Both the position numbers and the translations under genes were made by a program. The notes beneath the pieces were generated by a model that saw only the letters and a list, made by a program, of their open reading frames with translations, ran no database searches and had not been told where the DNA came from. 14,459 bases of DNA from Cellvibrionales bacterium UBA2511 (GTDB taxonomy: Bacteria > Pseudomonadota > Gammaproteobacteria > Pseudomonadales > Porticoccaceae): the NCBI GenBank assembly GCA_002341315.1, contig DDNV01000103.1:22594-37052 (forward strand). Direction: 5' to 3'. Below, in pieces: positions 1-8,192 of this stretch. Positions within the stretch are counted from its first letter, which is position 1. Every line of letters begins with the position of its first letter.

Positions 1-141
1 CGCTTTACGACCGCTGAAGAAATTGATTATGCGATTGCCAAGGTGCGTGAGGCGGTTACCAAATTGCGTGAGTTATCCCCGCGTTGGGATATGTTTAAAG
101 ACGGTGTCGATCTCAGTCAGGTCGAATGGGCCGCACATTAA
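1..141 (+). CDS. iscS: Cysteine desulfurase IscS, C-terminal fragment (5' part outside window)
   Basis: Only the last 46 codons are present, ending in TAA at 139-141. Translation from base 1 gives a tail that matches the IscS C-terminus very closely: it begins [14 protein letters not shown] and ends [13 protein letters not shown] (E. coli IscS ends in DLNSIEWAHH). IscS is the cytosolic PLP enzyme that removes sulfur from cysteine and passes the persulfide to IscU for Fe-S cluster assembly, and also to TusA and ThiI for tRNA thiolation. This end segment is where partners such as IscU dock, and it looks intact. The PLP lysine and catalytic cysteine loop lie upstream of the window. A degenerate iscU follows after 17 nt. 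I am sure of the family; whether the full gene is intact cannot be seen. Confidence 0.93.
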   Translation, partial: RFTTAEEIDYAIAKVREAVTKLRELSPRWDMFKDGVDLSQVEWAAH

Positions 142-158
142 CGTTGAGAAGTTGAATC

Positions 159-506
159 CTGGCATACAGCGAAAAAGTTCTGGACCATTACGAAAATCCC
201 CGCAACGTTGGCTAATTAGACGACAAAGTCAGTAATGTCGGGGCCGGCATGGTCGGTGCCCCGGCTGGTGGTGATGTGCTTGCAGATCCAGGTGAATGAT
301 CTCGGCATCATCGAAGATGTCAAATTCAAGACCTGCGGATGTGATTCAGCGATGGCCTCTTTGACGACCTCAATGCTGCCTTGGCACAGGATGGCAAAGC
401 CCTGATGCATGACAGGTAGTACCGTTGCCTTGATGATGATCCGGCCCATTGTGGTGAAAAAATCCTTGAAGCCATCCAGATGGCATGGATTGAAGAACTC
501 GATTAG
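159..506 (+). pseudogene. iscU: Decayed iscU (Fe-S cluster scaffold) remnant
   Basis: Homology to IscU is clear in pieces. From 159, reading CTG where ATG is expected, the frame gives LAYSEKVLDHYENPRNVG, then a TAA stop at 213-215, then VGAGMVGAPAGGDV. The conserved scaffold cysteine of the APACGDV motif (Cys37 in E. coli) is glycine here (GGT at 267-269). Around 279 about 4 nt are missing and the frame shifts. From 280 the other frame gives LQIQVNDLGIIEDVKFK and then TCGCDSAMA, which keeps the second cluster-ligand cysteine. The third region is barely recognisable (PAHCGEKILEAI, near 451-486), back in the first frame, ending at TAG 504-506. The length is about 348 bp against about 385 bp for an intact gene. 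Lost start codon, stop, frameshift and lost ligand together argue for true decay rather than a sequencing error. It sits in the normal iscU position behind iscS. Confidence 0.85.
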
Positions 507-544
507 AATGAACCACAGCTTCAATATGCTACCAAGGGGTGTTA

Positions 545-2377
545 ATGAGCTCAAAAGAAGAGCTTTATAAAGTACTGGTTGAATCAGTTCCCTACGGCAC
601 CCTTTTCTTTGCTTACGGCGTCTGTATCGATGCCAACAAACATGCACTTGCCCTGTTGGGCTGCGACCTCAAGCAGCTGGTGGGCGCTTCAGTGGACAGC
701 ATTACCGGTGACGAATCCACCGCGCTTGTCGATCTCAAGTTGCAACTGAAAAAAGCCTTGCGGAACCGTACTGAAAAGCTGGACTGGTCATGTCCCGGTC
801 GTACCGAAACTGTGGCTGTCAGTATTGTTTATGTGGGTGACGACAATAGAGAACTGGTGGTTATGCTGCACACTCAGGAATTGGCCTGCGATGTTGCTTC
901 ACCTTCTGTCAGTGAGCCGGGATTCGTCGCCGGTGCTGAATCACTCGAAAATGTCGAAGTTAGCTCCCCTGATGTGATATTGCCCGCCAGCGATATTTAT
1001 GACGGTGCCGATGTTGTCGTCGATGATGAAGATGTCAGTAATCCAGGCGTCAAGCCCTGGGAGGGGTCTGCCAAGGATCACTATTATGACAGTCTTACGG
1101 GTTTGCCCAATCGACAATTGCTGATTCAGTCCATCAGCCGGTATCTGGCCCTCCATGACAATCAACCGATATGTGGTGCCCTGATGATTGTCGACCTTGA
1201 TCACTTCAAGGATATTAATGATTCCTGGGGCAATGCTGTGGGAGATCAGGTGATCAAGAAGATTGGTCAGACGTTATCTCGCCTTGTTACTGGGGGTAAC
1301 GTGCTCGCTCGTATGAGTGGCGACGAGTTCGTGCTTTTTATTCCCCATCTCTCTGATGACTTGTCAAAAGCCGCCTGGAGTGCGCAGTCGTTGGCCGAAA
1401 AGCTGGGCGAAATGGTTGCAAGTCCTCTGTTTCTCGATGGCCATGAAGTCATACTGACCGCCAGTGTCGGTATCGCGCTTATTTCGGACAGCGGCATCAG
1501 TGCCGAGCGCGTACTCCAGTTTGCCGATACAGCCATGTACGAGGCGAAGCGCAAGGGCCGCAACAGCATCGCTTTTTTCGATCCCTGCATCTCGGAGAAA
1601 GCGCAGCGGCAGATTGGCATGAATACCCGATTGCGCAAGGCAATGGATAACCACGAGTTTGTGCTCTATATCCAGCCGCAAATTTCTGTTGAGACAGGAC
1701 AGTTACTGGGTGGTGAGGCGCTATTGCGCTGGATGAATTCGGATAAAATAACCAACATGCCTTCGGAGTTTATTCCGGTACTGGAATCTTCCGGTCTGAT
1801 CGTAGACGTAGGCCGGTGGGTTATTCGCACCTCTTGTGAGTACATCCGGAATTTTATTGATCAGGGTATCTGGCAAGACCACATGCGGCTCGGCATCAAT
1901 ATCAGCCCACGCCAGTTTCGCGATCCCCAATTGCTGGATATCGTCCAGCACAGCATGAGCAGTTACAACATAGACCCAAGCTTCCTCAATTTCGAAGTGA
2001 CTGAAAATCTGGTCATTGAAGATGTGGATGAGGCCATTCGCAAGATGGAGGCAATCAAATCGCTGGGTTCCATGTTTTCAATTGATGATTTCGGTATTGG
2101 CTACTCTTCCATGATTTACCTGAAGCGTCTGCCGTTTGACCAGCTGAAGATTGATCGTGAGTTTATCCGAAATATTCATCGCGACCCCGAGAGCCGGGGT
2201 ATTGTGGAAGCTATCATGGCTGTGTCAAAGCAGTATGGTTTGAAAGTTACCGCGGAGGGGGTCGAGACACCGGAAGCCCTTGAGATACTTCGGGAGCTGG
2301 GTTGCCATTCCTATCAGGGTGCCCACTTCAGTATGCCTATTTCCTGTGATCGTTTTACCAAACTGCTGGCTGCCTGA
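545..2377 (+). CDS. Cyclic-di-GMP turnover protein: PAS-like sensor, GGDEF (SGDEF) and EAL domains
   Basis: The product is a 610-residue protein with no obvious signal peptide or membrane segment, so probably cytosolic. Residues 5-110 look PAS-like, and 115-175 form an acidic linker. The GGDEF domain spans about 180-345, with DSLTGLPNR near 182 and the signature as SGDEF at 258-262. The inhibitory RxxD site five residues upstream reads TGGN, so product inhibition is not expected. The EAL domain spans about 355-608 and keeps the metal and catalytic residues: GGEALLRW (EAL at 391-393), INISPRQF, FEVTEN, DDFGIGYSS, LKID, TAEGVET and the final QG. A working phosphodiesterase is therefore likely, while cyclase activity is possible but unproven. 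GTG at 539 is also in frame, but AAGGGG at 534-539 overlaps it and lies 5 nt before ATG 545, so I chose ATG. The gene fills the place of the missing isc genes; no specific ortholog is recognised. Confidence 0.9.
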   Translation: MSSKEELYKVLVESVPYGTLFFAYGVCIDANKHALALLGCDLKQLVGASVDSITGDESTALVDLKLQLKKALRNRTEKLDWSCPGRTETVAVSIVYVGDDNRELVVMLHTQELACDVASPSVSEPGFVAGAESLENVEVSSPDVILPASDIYDGADVVVDDEDVSNPGVKPWEGSAKDHYYDSLTGLPNRQLLIQSISRYLALHDNQPICGALMIVDLDHFKDINDSWGNAVGDQVIKKIGQTLSRLVTGGNVLARMSGDEFVLFIPHLSDDLSKAAWSAQSLAEKLGEMVASPLFLDGHEVILTASVGIALISDSGISAERVLQFADTAMYEAKRKGRNSIAFFDPCISEKAQRQIGMNTRLRKAMDNHEFVLYIQPQISVETGQLLGGEALLRWMNSDKITNMPSEFIPVLESSGLIVDVGRWVIRTSCEYIRNFIDQGIWQDHMRLGINISPRQFRDPQLLDIVQHSMSSYNIDPSFLNFEVTENLVIEDVDEAIRKMEAIKSLGSMFSIDDFGIGYSSMIYLKRLPFDQLKIDREFIRNIHRDPESRGIVEAIMAVSKQYGLKVTAEGVETPEALEILRELGCHSYQGAHFSMPISCDRFTKLLAA

Positions 2378-2413
2378 CTTTCCAGAAGAATCGGAATTTA
2401 CTTTTGCTCTTTC

Positions 2414-2442
2414 TTGTAACCCTTTGTACCAAAGCGTAAAAT
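2414..2442 (+). promoter_or_regulatory. Candidate sigma70 promoter for ndk and the downstream cluster
   Basis: TTGTAA at 2414-2419 (4/6 to the -35 consensus) and TAAAAT at 2437-2442 (5/6 to the -10) are separated by exactly 17 nt. This would start transcription near 2449, leaving a leader of about 80 nt before ndk. It lies in the 150-nt gap after the GGDEF/EAL gene, so the housekeeping cluster can be transcribed independently of isc and the cyclic-di-GMP gene. A GGCGCC palindrome followed by five T lies at 2444-2454, but it has no loop and is not a convincing terminator. The call rests on pattern matching only. Confidence 0.5.
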
Positions 2443-2527
2443 GGCGCCTTTTTAAGCAGACGTGTACGGTCGTATTTTGCGACTTTCTTTTGCTTCTTTA
2501 CCTGCCGCCATCTTTTGGAGACCCTAA

Positions 2528-2953
2528 ATGGCTATAGAACGCACCCTTTCCATCATCAAGCCAGATGCCGTGAGCAAAAATGTTATTGGTCAGATCTATT
2601 CACGGTTTGAAAAGGCCGGCCTGAAAGTCGTTGCAGCAAAAATGATGCACCTTTCCGAAGAAAAAGCCGGTGGCTTTTATGCAGAGCACAAAGAGCGCCC
2701 GTTTTATGCCGATTTGGTGGGCTTTATGACATCCGGCCCTGTCATGATTCAGGTGCTTGAGGGCGAAAATGCCGTGGTTACTAACCGCGACCTTATGGGC
2801 GCAACGAATCCAAAAGAAGCTGCGGCGGGCACTATCCGTGCCGACTTTGCCGAATCGATTGATGCCAATGCCGTGCACGGTTCAGATTCGCCGGCTTCAG
2901 CTGCCCGTGAAATCTCCTATTTCTTTGATGATGGTGAAATTTGCCCACGCTAG
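2528..2953 (+). CDS. ndk: Nucleoside diphosphate kinase
   Basis: The 141-residue product has the full bacterial NDK length. It transfers the gamma phosphate of ATP to other NDPs through a phosphohistidine, balancing NTP and dNTP pools in the cytosol. The N-terminus [12 protein letters not shown] is the classic NDK opening, and the active-site motif NAVHGSDS places the phosphorylated histidine at residue 117, the same number as in E. coli. The C-terminus EICPR is also typical. GGAG at 2517-2520 lies 7 nt before the ATG and supports the start. The gene is first in the conserved cluster, has a candidate promoter upstream, and is followed by rlmN after 37 nt. Nothing is odd in it. Confidence 0.98.
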   Translation: MAIERTLSIIKPDAVSKNVIGQIYSRFEKAGLKVVAAKMMHLSEEKAGGFYAEHKERPFYADLVGFMTSGPVMIQVLEGENAVVTNRDLMGATNPKEAAAGTIRADFAESIDANAVHGSDSPASAAREISYFFDDGEICPR

Positions 2954-2990
2954 TTTCTGTTATTTCCGGTATCGGCGCGCAGAATAAGTC

Positions 2991-4157
2991 ATGAGCCTAA
3001 TTCTTGCTGACGTCAATACCGCCGTTGAGCCCCAGGGGTTGAAAACCAACCTACTGGGGCTTTCTGCTGAAAAATTGTCAGACTTTTTTGTTAATACGCT
3101 GGCAGAAAAACCCTTCCGTGCTTCGCAAATATTGAAGTGGATACACCAGCTGGGTGTGGATGACTTTGATCAGATGACGAATCTGTCTAAGCCCCTGCGC
3201 GAGAGACTCAAGCAGGTTGCCGAGATTCGCGCTCCGGAGGTGGTTTCCCAACAGGATTCCACAGACGGCACTCGAAAATGGCTGATTCGCGTCGCTGGTG
3301 GCAGCTGCATTGAAACAGTGTTCATCCCGGAAAAGGATCGAGGTACGCTCTGTGTCTCATCTCAGGTGGGCTGTTCACTGGACTGCAGCTTTTGTGCAAC
3401 CGGGAAACAGGGATTTAACCGAGATCTGACGGCCGCAGAAATTATTGGACAGGTCTGGATAGCTGCCAAATCTTTTGATTCCCTGGGTGCCGGAAAAGAC
3501 CGGGTGGTGAGTAATGTCGTCATGATGGGTATGGGCGAGCCGCTACTCAACTTTGAGAACGTTGTCGACGCCATGGGTCTGATGCTTCATGACAATGCCT
3601 ATGGACTGTCAAAGCGCCGGGTGACCTTGAGCACATCCGGTGTTGTTCCGGCACTGGATCGGCTCGGCGATGTTTCGGATGTCTCGCTGGCTATTTCTCT
3701 TCACGCACCCAACGATGCGTTGCGCGACCAGTTAGTACCGATCAATAAAAAATACCCGATTGCCATGTTGCTTGACTCCGCCCGTCGTTACCTTGACAAG
3801 ATGCCTGACGTGCGCCGCAAGATTACTATTGAATATACGATGATGGACCGGATAAATGATCGCGATGAGCATGCGCGGGAGTTGGCCATATTGCTGAAAG
3901 ACATCCCCTGCAAAATCAACCTGATTCCGTTTAACCCGTTTACCGGTTCATCCTACAGGCGAGTGACCAACACCGCGCTGAACCGTTTCAGGGATATCCT
4001 TCATCAGGAGGGATATACCGTAACTGTCCGAACGACTCGTGGAGACGATATTGCAGCAGCCTGTGGCCAGCTTGCCGGTACGGTCAACGACAGGACCCGT
4101 CGTAGTCAACGCTATCAACAAGAACAGCAACTAGTGCCCGTGAGGTTTATAGGTTGA
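2991..4157 (+). CDS. rlmN: Dual-specificity 23S rRNA/tRNA adenine-C2 methyltransferase RlmN (radical SAM)
   Basis: The 388-residue product methylates C2 of A2503 in 23S rRNA and of A37 in some tRNAs, using a [4Fe-4S] cluster and two SAM molecules. The radical-SAM motif CSLDCSFC gives cluster ligands C128, C132 and C135. C121 (in [10 protein letters not shown]) and C358 (in DIAAACGQL) match the resolving and methyl-carrying cysteines C118 and C355 of E. coli with a constant shift of three residues. [13 protein letters not shown] near 180-192 and SLHAPND near 236-242 are further family signatures, so all catalytic cysteines are present. The start ATG has only a weak ribosome binding site. The N-terminus is a few residues longer than in E. 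coli, and a slightly later start cannot be excluded. The enzyme needs Fe-S clusters, which matters given the broken isc locus upstream. Confidence 0.97.
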   Translation: MSLILADVNTAVEPQGLKTNLLGLSAEKLSDFFVNTLAEKPFRASQILKWIHQLGVDDFDQMTNLSKPLRERLKQVAEIRAPEVVSQQDSTDGTRKWLIRVAGGSCIETVFIPEKDRGTLCVSSQVGCSLDCSFCATGKQGFNRDLTAAEIIGQVWIAAKSFDSLGAGKDRVVSNVVMMGMGEPLLNFENVVDAMGLMLHDNAYGLSKRRVTLSTSGVVPALDRLGDVSDVSLAISLHAPNDALRDQLVPINKKYPIAMLLDSARRYLDKMPDVRRKITIEYTMMDRINDRDEHARELAILLKDIPCKINLIPFNPFTGSSYRRVTNTALNRFRDILHQEGYTVTVRTTRGDDIAAACGQLAGTVNDRTRRSQRYQQEQQLVPVRFIG

Positions 4158-4191
4158 TTATAAGGTTTAGTGGGCCACAGAGGTCATGCGT

Positions 4192-4974
4192 ATGAAGCGG
4201 AAATTGTCCTCAGTATTTTTTATTGTCGGGCTGCTGGCCGTGTTGCTCTCCGTTGGTTGTTCGACGACAAAAACTGGTACCGGTGTCGATAAGCAGAGGG
4301 TATTGGAAAATCGTCTTGATCTCGCGATGGGGTATTTGACAAGGGGGGATCATGAGCGCACCCGCTTTCACCTCAATAAAGCGATGGAAGTAGACAGTAG
4401 TTCTCCTGCTGTACACGATGCCTGGGCATTGTTGTATCAACAGGAAAAAGAATTTGAAGAAGCAGAGAGCCATTTTCGGAAAGCGCTGAGTTACGACCCA
4501 ACATTTACCCGGGGGCGCAATAACTACGGTATGTTCCTGTTGAACATGGATCGCTTCGAAGATGCCTATGATCAGTTTCTGAAAGGCTCCGAGGACCTCG
4601 GTTACCCCAGGCGAGCTGAACTTTTTCTCAAGGTGGGTGTGACGGCGCTACAGCTCAACAAGCTGTCAGAGGCTGAAGCTGCTTTTGAGAAAGCGCTGGA
4701 TCTGGATTCACGAATGTCTCTGGCGCATATCGAGTTGGCTGATCTGGCTTTCAGGCGGGGTGACTATCCGCTGGCGCAGCAACGGTTAAATCAATACAAC
4801 AGTACCAGAAACAGCCCTACTCCCCGGGGTCTTTGGCTGGGAGTCAGGCTTGCGGATAAACTGGGTAATAGTGATGCAGAGGCTAGTCAGGGACTGGCGT
4901 TGAGAAACCTTTATCCTGAGTCGCGGGAGAATCAGGAATACAAAAACTGGTTGAATAATGAGCAAAAACCTTAG
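4192..4974 (+). CDS. pilW: Type IV pilus biogenesis/stability lipoprotein PilW (PilF), TPR protein
   Basis: The product of about 260 residues opens with a basic start and a hydrophobic stretch ending LLSVGC, a plausible but not ideal lipobox (serine at -3) with the lipidated cysteine near residue 23. Several TPR units follow between about residues 40 and 200, with repeated alanine/tyrosine helix patterns such as HFRKALSYDPTF and AFEKALDLDS. In Pseudomonas and Neisseria this outer-membrane lipoprotein helps the secretin PilQ assemble. Its position between rlmN and rodZ is the standard place for pilW/pilF in Gammaproteobacteria, which gives the name. Two in-frame ATGs exist, at 4186 and 4192. 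GAGGT at 4180-4184 is too close to the first and 7 nt from the second, so I prefer 4192. The 3' end overlaps rodZ by 17 nt. Confidence 0.92.
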   Translation: MKRKLSSVFFIVGLLAVLLSVGCSTTKTGTGVDKQRVLENRLDLAMGYLTRGDHERTRFHLNKAMEVDSSSPAVHDAWALLYQQEKEFEEAESHFRKALSYDPTFTRGRNNYGMFLLNMDRFEDAYDQFLKGSEDLGYPRRAELFLKVGVTALQLNKLSEAEAAFEKALDLDSRMSLAHIELADLAFRRGDYPLAQQRLNQYNSTRNSPTPRGLWLGVRLADKLGNSDAEASQGLALRNLYPESRENQEYKNWLNNEQKP

Positions 4975-5785
4975 CGAAGAACCATTACAGCAACCTGTGT
5001 CGGAAAAATCCTCACTCGGGGAAGTCCTGCGCCGGACCAGAACGGAGCGCGGGCTAAGTGTTGAGGATATCATCGCAGGAATGGGTATAACGAGGGCGAC
5101 CCTGAATGCACTGGAAAATGATGATTTTGACCGCTTGCCATCGCCACTTTTCGTTAAAGGTTATGTCAAAACCTACTGTGCCCTGCTGGGACTACCCGAT
5201 CAGGATATGCTTGCATGGCTTGAGCAGTCGATGAGTGAGCTGGGTATACATCAGCGGGAACCCGCCATAAAATTCCCGCCTGCACCAAACAGAATCGGCC
5301 GTTTTTTAACAAATGTCCTTCCCATGACGGTGGTGACCATTTTGGTTGTGATTGTATTACTGCTGGTCATTCAGGTGGCAGATAAAGTCAAATTACCCTT
5401 TTTTGACAGTGACAAACCGTTGCTTGGTTCAGCAAAACCCACTGTCCTCAGCATGAAACCGGCAATGGCCTCAATGATTGATCAGGAGGCCAACGAGTTA
5501 GCCGCTGCGTTAGGTAAACAGGATAGCCCACAGACGATGACGCTCAACGTCACACAACAGAGCTGGGTAGAGGTGTTCGATGCCTCTGGTGATCTTTTGC
5601 TTGCTGACCTCCAGCCACCGGGAACACGGCTAGAGGTAACCGGTGATGCACCTTTTAAAGTGAACTTGGGTTATGCGCAGGGCGTGGAAATTCATTACGG
5701 CGGGAAAGTGGTGCCAGTATCCAATATTGCTGCAGACAACACGGCTTTTGTTAATGTCGGTCTTGACTCTGATCAGGAAAATTGA
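4958..5785 (+). CDS. rodZ: Cytoskeleton protein RodZ (cell-shape regulator)
   Basis: The 275-residue product has the RodZ architecture. A cytoplasmic Cro/CI-like helix-turn-helix spans about residues 18-88 (LGEVLRRTRTERGLS, then ALENDDFDRLPSPLFVKGYV). A single membrane helix lies at about 118-140, rich in V, I and L. After a linker, a periplasmic beta-rich domain (DUF4115) spans about 192-270, including SWVEVFDASGDLLL. RodZ links MreB filaments to the elongation machinery and keeps rod shape. The HTH fold is used for MreB contact rather than mainly for DNA binding. The ATG lies inside the end of pilW with no strong ribosome binding site, which suggests coupled translation. It is shorter than E. 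coli RodZ (337 residues), mostly in the linker, as in many relatives. ispG follows after 6 nt. Confidence 0.94.
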   Translation: MSKNLSEEPLQQPVSEKSSLGEVLRRTRTERGLSVEDIIAGMGITRATLNALENDDFDRLPSPLFVKGYVKTYCALLGLPDQDMLAWLEQSMSELGIHQREPAIKFPPAPNRIGRFLTNVLPMTVVTILVVIVLLLVIQVADKVKLPFFDSDKPLLGSAKPTVLSMKPAMASMIDQEANELAAALGKQDSPQTMTLNVTQQSWVEVFDASGDLLLADLQPPGTRLEVTGDAPFKVNLGYAQGVEIHYGGKVVPVSNIAADNTAFVNVGLDSDQEN

Positions 5786-5791
5786 AAGGTT

Positions 5792-6904
5792 ATGCAATCC
5801 CAGTCACCCATTGTAAGAAGAAAATCACGTCAGATTATGGTGGGCAACGTGCCAGTGGGTGGCGATGCGCCTATAACCATTCAAAGCATGACCAATACAG
5901 AAACTACCGACGTTTCGGCCACGGTCTCACAGATCAACCGATTGATCGCCGCAGGTGCTGACATTGTCAGGGTATCCGTGCCCTCTATGGAGGCAGCAGA
6001 GGCGTTTGGCGCTATCCGCAAACAGGTTGAGGTGCCTTTGGTGGCCGATATTCACTTCGATTATCGTATTGCCCTCAGAGTGGCAGATCTCGGAGTGGAC
6101 TGCCTACGCATAAATCCGGGCAACATAGGACGTGAAAAGCGTGTTCAGGCTGTGGTCGATAAAGCGCGGGACCTGAATATTCCGATCCGGATTGGTGTCA
6201 ATGCTGGCTCGCTGGAAAAAGATCTACAAAAAAAATACGGTGAGCCGACGCCGGACGCACTGGTTGAGTCTGCGATGAGACACGTGGAGATTCTCGACAG
6301 GCTCAATTTTCATAACTTCAAGCTGAGCCTGAAAGCCTCAGATATTTTCATGGCGGTGGCTGCGTATCGAAAAATTGCCACTATGATTGATAACCCCTTA
6401 CATTTGGGGATCACTGAAGCGGGCGGCTTGCGTGGTGGCACGGTCAAATCCTCTATTGGCCTCGGTTTGCTTTTGATGGATGGTATCGGTGATACCATCC
6501 GCGTATCGCTTGCCGCCGATCCCGTGGAGGAAGTTAAGGTCGGCTGGGACATGCTGAAGAGTCTCAGATTGCGTAGCAAAGGGGTTAACTTTATAGCTTG
6601 CCCCAGCTGTTCCCGACAAAATTTTGACGTCATTAAAACCATGAATGAGTTGGAGTTGCGCCTTGAAGATATTACGACTCCGATAGATGTGGCTGTTATC
6701 GGCTGTATCGTGAATGGCCCGGGAGAAGCAAAAGAAGTTGACCTGGGTCTGACTGGAGGTACGCCCAATAACCTGGTTTATATCGATGGCAAGCCAAGCC
6801 AGAAGCTTTCCCAGAACAATTTAGTGGATGAGCTCGAAAACTTAATTCGCAACAAGGCTGCCCTCAAAGCGGCACAACAAGAAAATCTCATAGCGAAATC
6901 CTGA
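5792..6904 (+). CDS. ispG: 4-hydroxy-3-methylbut-2-enyl diphosphate synthase IspG (GcpE)
   Basis: The 370-residue product is the penultimate enzyme of the MEP isoprenoid pathway. It reductively opens MEcPP to HMBPP using a [4Fe-4S] cluster and, in most bacteria, flavodoxin. The N-terminal TIM-barrel part carries [13 protein letters not shown] and [11 protein letters not shown]. The C-terminal part carries the cluster ligands C270 and C273 (ACPSCSRQ) and C305 ([10 protein letters not shown]), with E312 completing the set, at the same numbers as in E. coli. AAAGGT at 5785-5790 serves as the ribosome binding site and overlaps the rodZ stop. The gene overlaps hisS by one base (TGATG). It is a second Fe-S-dependent enzyme in the cluster behind the damaged isc locus. 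The sequence looks fully functional. Confidence 0.98.
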   Translation: MQSQSPIVRRKSRQIMVGNVPVGGDAPITIQSMTNTETTDVSATVSQINRLIAAGADIVRVSVPSMEAAEAFGAIRKQVEVPLVADIHFDYRIALRVADLGVDCLRINPGNIGREKRVQAVVDKARDLNIPIRIGVNAGSLEKDLQKKYGEPTPDALVESAMRHVEILDRLNFHNFKLSLKASDIFMAVAAYRKIATMIDNPLHLGITEAGGLRGGTVKSSIGLGLLLMDGIGDTIRVSLAADPVEEVKVGWDMLKSLRLRSKGVNFIACPSCSRQNFDVIKTMNELELRLEDITTPIDVAVIGCIVNGPGEAKEVDLGLTGGTPNNLVYIDGKPSQKLSQNNLVDELENLIRNKAALKAAQQENLIAKS

Positions 6905-8190
6905 TGAAAAAAATGCAATCCATTCGGGGTATGAATGATCTGCTCCCCGAAGAGTCACCTGTCTGGCAATACCTCGAGCGCTCCGTTGCGGATTTACTGG
7001 CACGATATGGTTACCGGGAAATTCGTTTTCCGGTCATTGAATCGACTGATCTGTTCAAGCGTTCCATAGGTGAGGTGACTGACATTGTCGAAAAGGAAAT
7101 GTATACCTTTAATGATCGCAATGGTGAGAGTCTTACCCTGCGTCCTGAAGGTACAGCAGGTTGTGTTCGTGCCTGTGAACAGCATGGCCTACTTTATAAT
7201 CAGACTCAACGGCTTTGGTATCAGGGACCGATGTTCCGTTATGAGCGCCCGCAAAAGGGTCGTCTGCGACAATTTCACCAGATAGGTGTTGAAGTATTTG
7301 GCCTCGATGGCCCCGATATTGATGCCGAGTTGCTGGCGATGACATGGCGGCTTTGGCAGCAGCTCGGTATTGACCAGCAGGTTGCACTGCAGATCAACTC
7401 TCTCGGCACAACTGCATCAAGGGCGCGCTATCGAGATGCGCTGGTCGAGTACTTGACGCGGCACAAGGACAGCCTGGATGAAGACAGTCAGCGGCGGCTG
7501 CATAGCAACCCGATGCGTATCCTTGACAGCAAAAACCCGGCAGTTCAAACAGTCCTGGATGGCGCGCCCGTTCTGGATGATTTCCTGGATGACGAATCAT
7601 TGCTCCATTTTCAGCAATTGCAGGTATTGCTCAATCAGGCCGGCGTGCCCTATCAGATAAATAGTCGCCTTGTCAGAGGGCTCGATTATTACGGCAAGAC
7701 GGTCTTTGAGTGGGTTACCGATGCGCTGGGGGCCCAGGGAGCCGTCTGTGCCGGTGGCCGCTATGATGGTCTGGTTGAACAATTGGGAGGCAAGCACACC
7801 CCTGCCGTTGGTTTTGCCATGGGGCTGGAGCGGTTGGTATTGTTGCTTGACGCGGCTGGTGTGGTGCCGGATAGTATCGCCCGGCAACTGGACGTCTATC
7901 TGGTAGCAGTGGGTGACGTGCAGGGTCAAGCCATTCAATTGGGTGAGGAGCTGCGGAGTCAGTGTCCACAATTGCGCCTACTTAACCACTGTGGCGGCGG
8001 TGGTTTCAAGGCACAAATGAAGAGAGCTGACAAGAGTAGTGCTCTTGTGGCCCTGATCCTCGGTGAGGATGAAGTGGTCAACGATTGCGTTACGGTTAAA
8101 TTTCTGCGCGAAGATAGACCGCAGGAAAGCATTGCCATTGATAGTGCAGTGGCGTTTTTAAAGCGTATTTTTTTGGTTAACGGGAGCTAG
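6904..8190 (+). CDS. hisS: Histidyl-tRNA synthetase
   Basis: The 428-residue class II aminoacyl-tRNA synthetase charges tRNA-His in the cytosol. It opens with [14 protein letters not shown], the usual HisRS start region. Motif 2 reads [17 protein letters not shown] (about 110-126), the histidine-specific motifs read [15 protein letters not shown] (about 256-270) and [15 protein letters not shown] (about 282-296), and motif 3 includes [12 protein letters not shown] (about 303-314). The C-terminal anticodon-binding domain runs from about 328 to the end. Its length is close to the E. coli protein (424). The ATG at 6904 overlaps the ispG stop, so translation is probably coupled. An ATG at 6913 is an alternative, and no strong ribosome binding site decides between them. 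Confidence 0.98.
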   Translation: MKKMQSIRGMNDLLPEESPVWQYLERSVADLLARYGYREIRFPVIESTDLFKRSIGEVTDIVEKEMYTFNDRNGESLTLRPEGTAGCVRACEQHGLLYNQTQRLWYQGPMFRYERPQKGRLRQFHQIGVEVFGLDGPDIDAELLAMTWRLWQQLGIDQQVALQINSLGTTASRARYRDALVEYLTRHKDSLDEDSQRRLHSNPMRILDSKNPAVQTVLDGAPVLDDFLDDESLLHFQQLQVLLNQAGVPYQINSRLVRGLDYYGKTVFEWVTDALGAQGAVCAGGRYDGLVEQLGGKHTPAVGFAMGLERLVLLLDAAGVVPDSIARQLDVYLVAVGDVQGQAIQLGEELRSQCPQLRLLNHCGGGGFKAQMKRADKSSALVALILGEDEVVNDCVTVKFLREDRPQESIAIDSAVAFLKRIFLVNGS

Positions 8191-8192
8191 TT

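Noticed and set aside
213..300. Programmed frameshift or stop readthrough keeping iscU functional
   Set aside because: There is no slippery heptamer or following stem at the shift. The start codon and a ligand cysteine are also lost, and the middle of the protein is eroded, so recoding would not restore a working scaffold.
216..647. Open frame of 143 codons on the minus strand across the iscU remnant
   Set aside because: It runs antisense to recognisable iscU sequence and into the start of the GGDEF/EAL gene, and its translation resembles no family I know. It is a by-product of the decayed gene.
2444..2454. GGCGCC palindrome followed by T-run as a terminator after the GGDEF/EAL gene
   Set aside because: The stem would have no loop, and the element sits at the predicted transcription start of ndk. 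It is more likely part of the initiation region.
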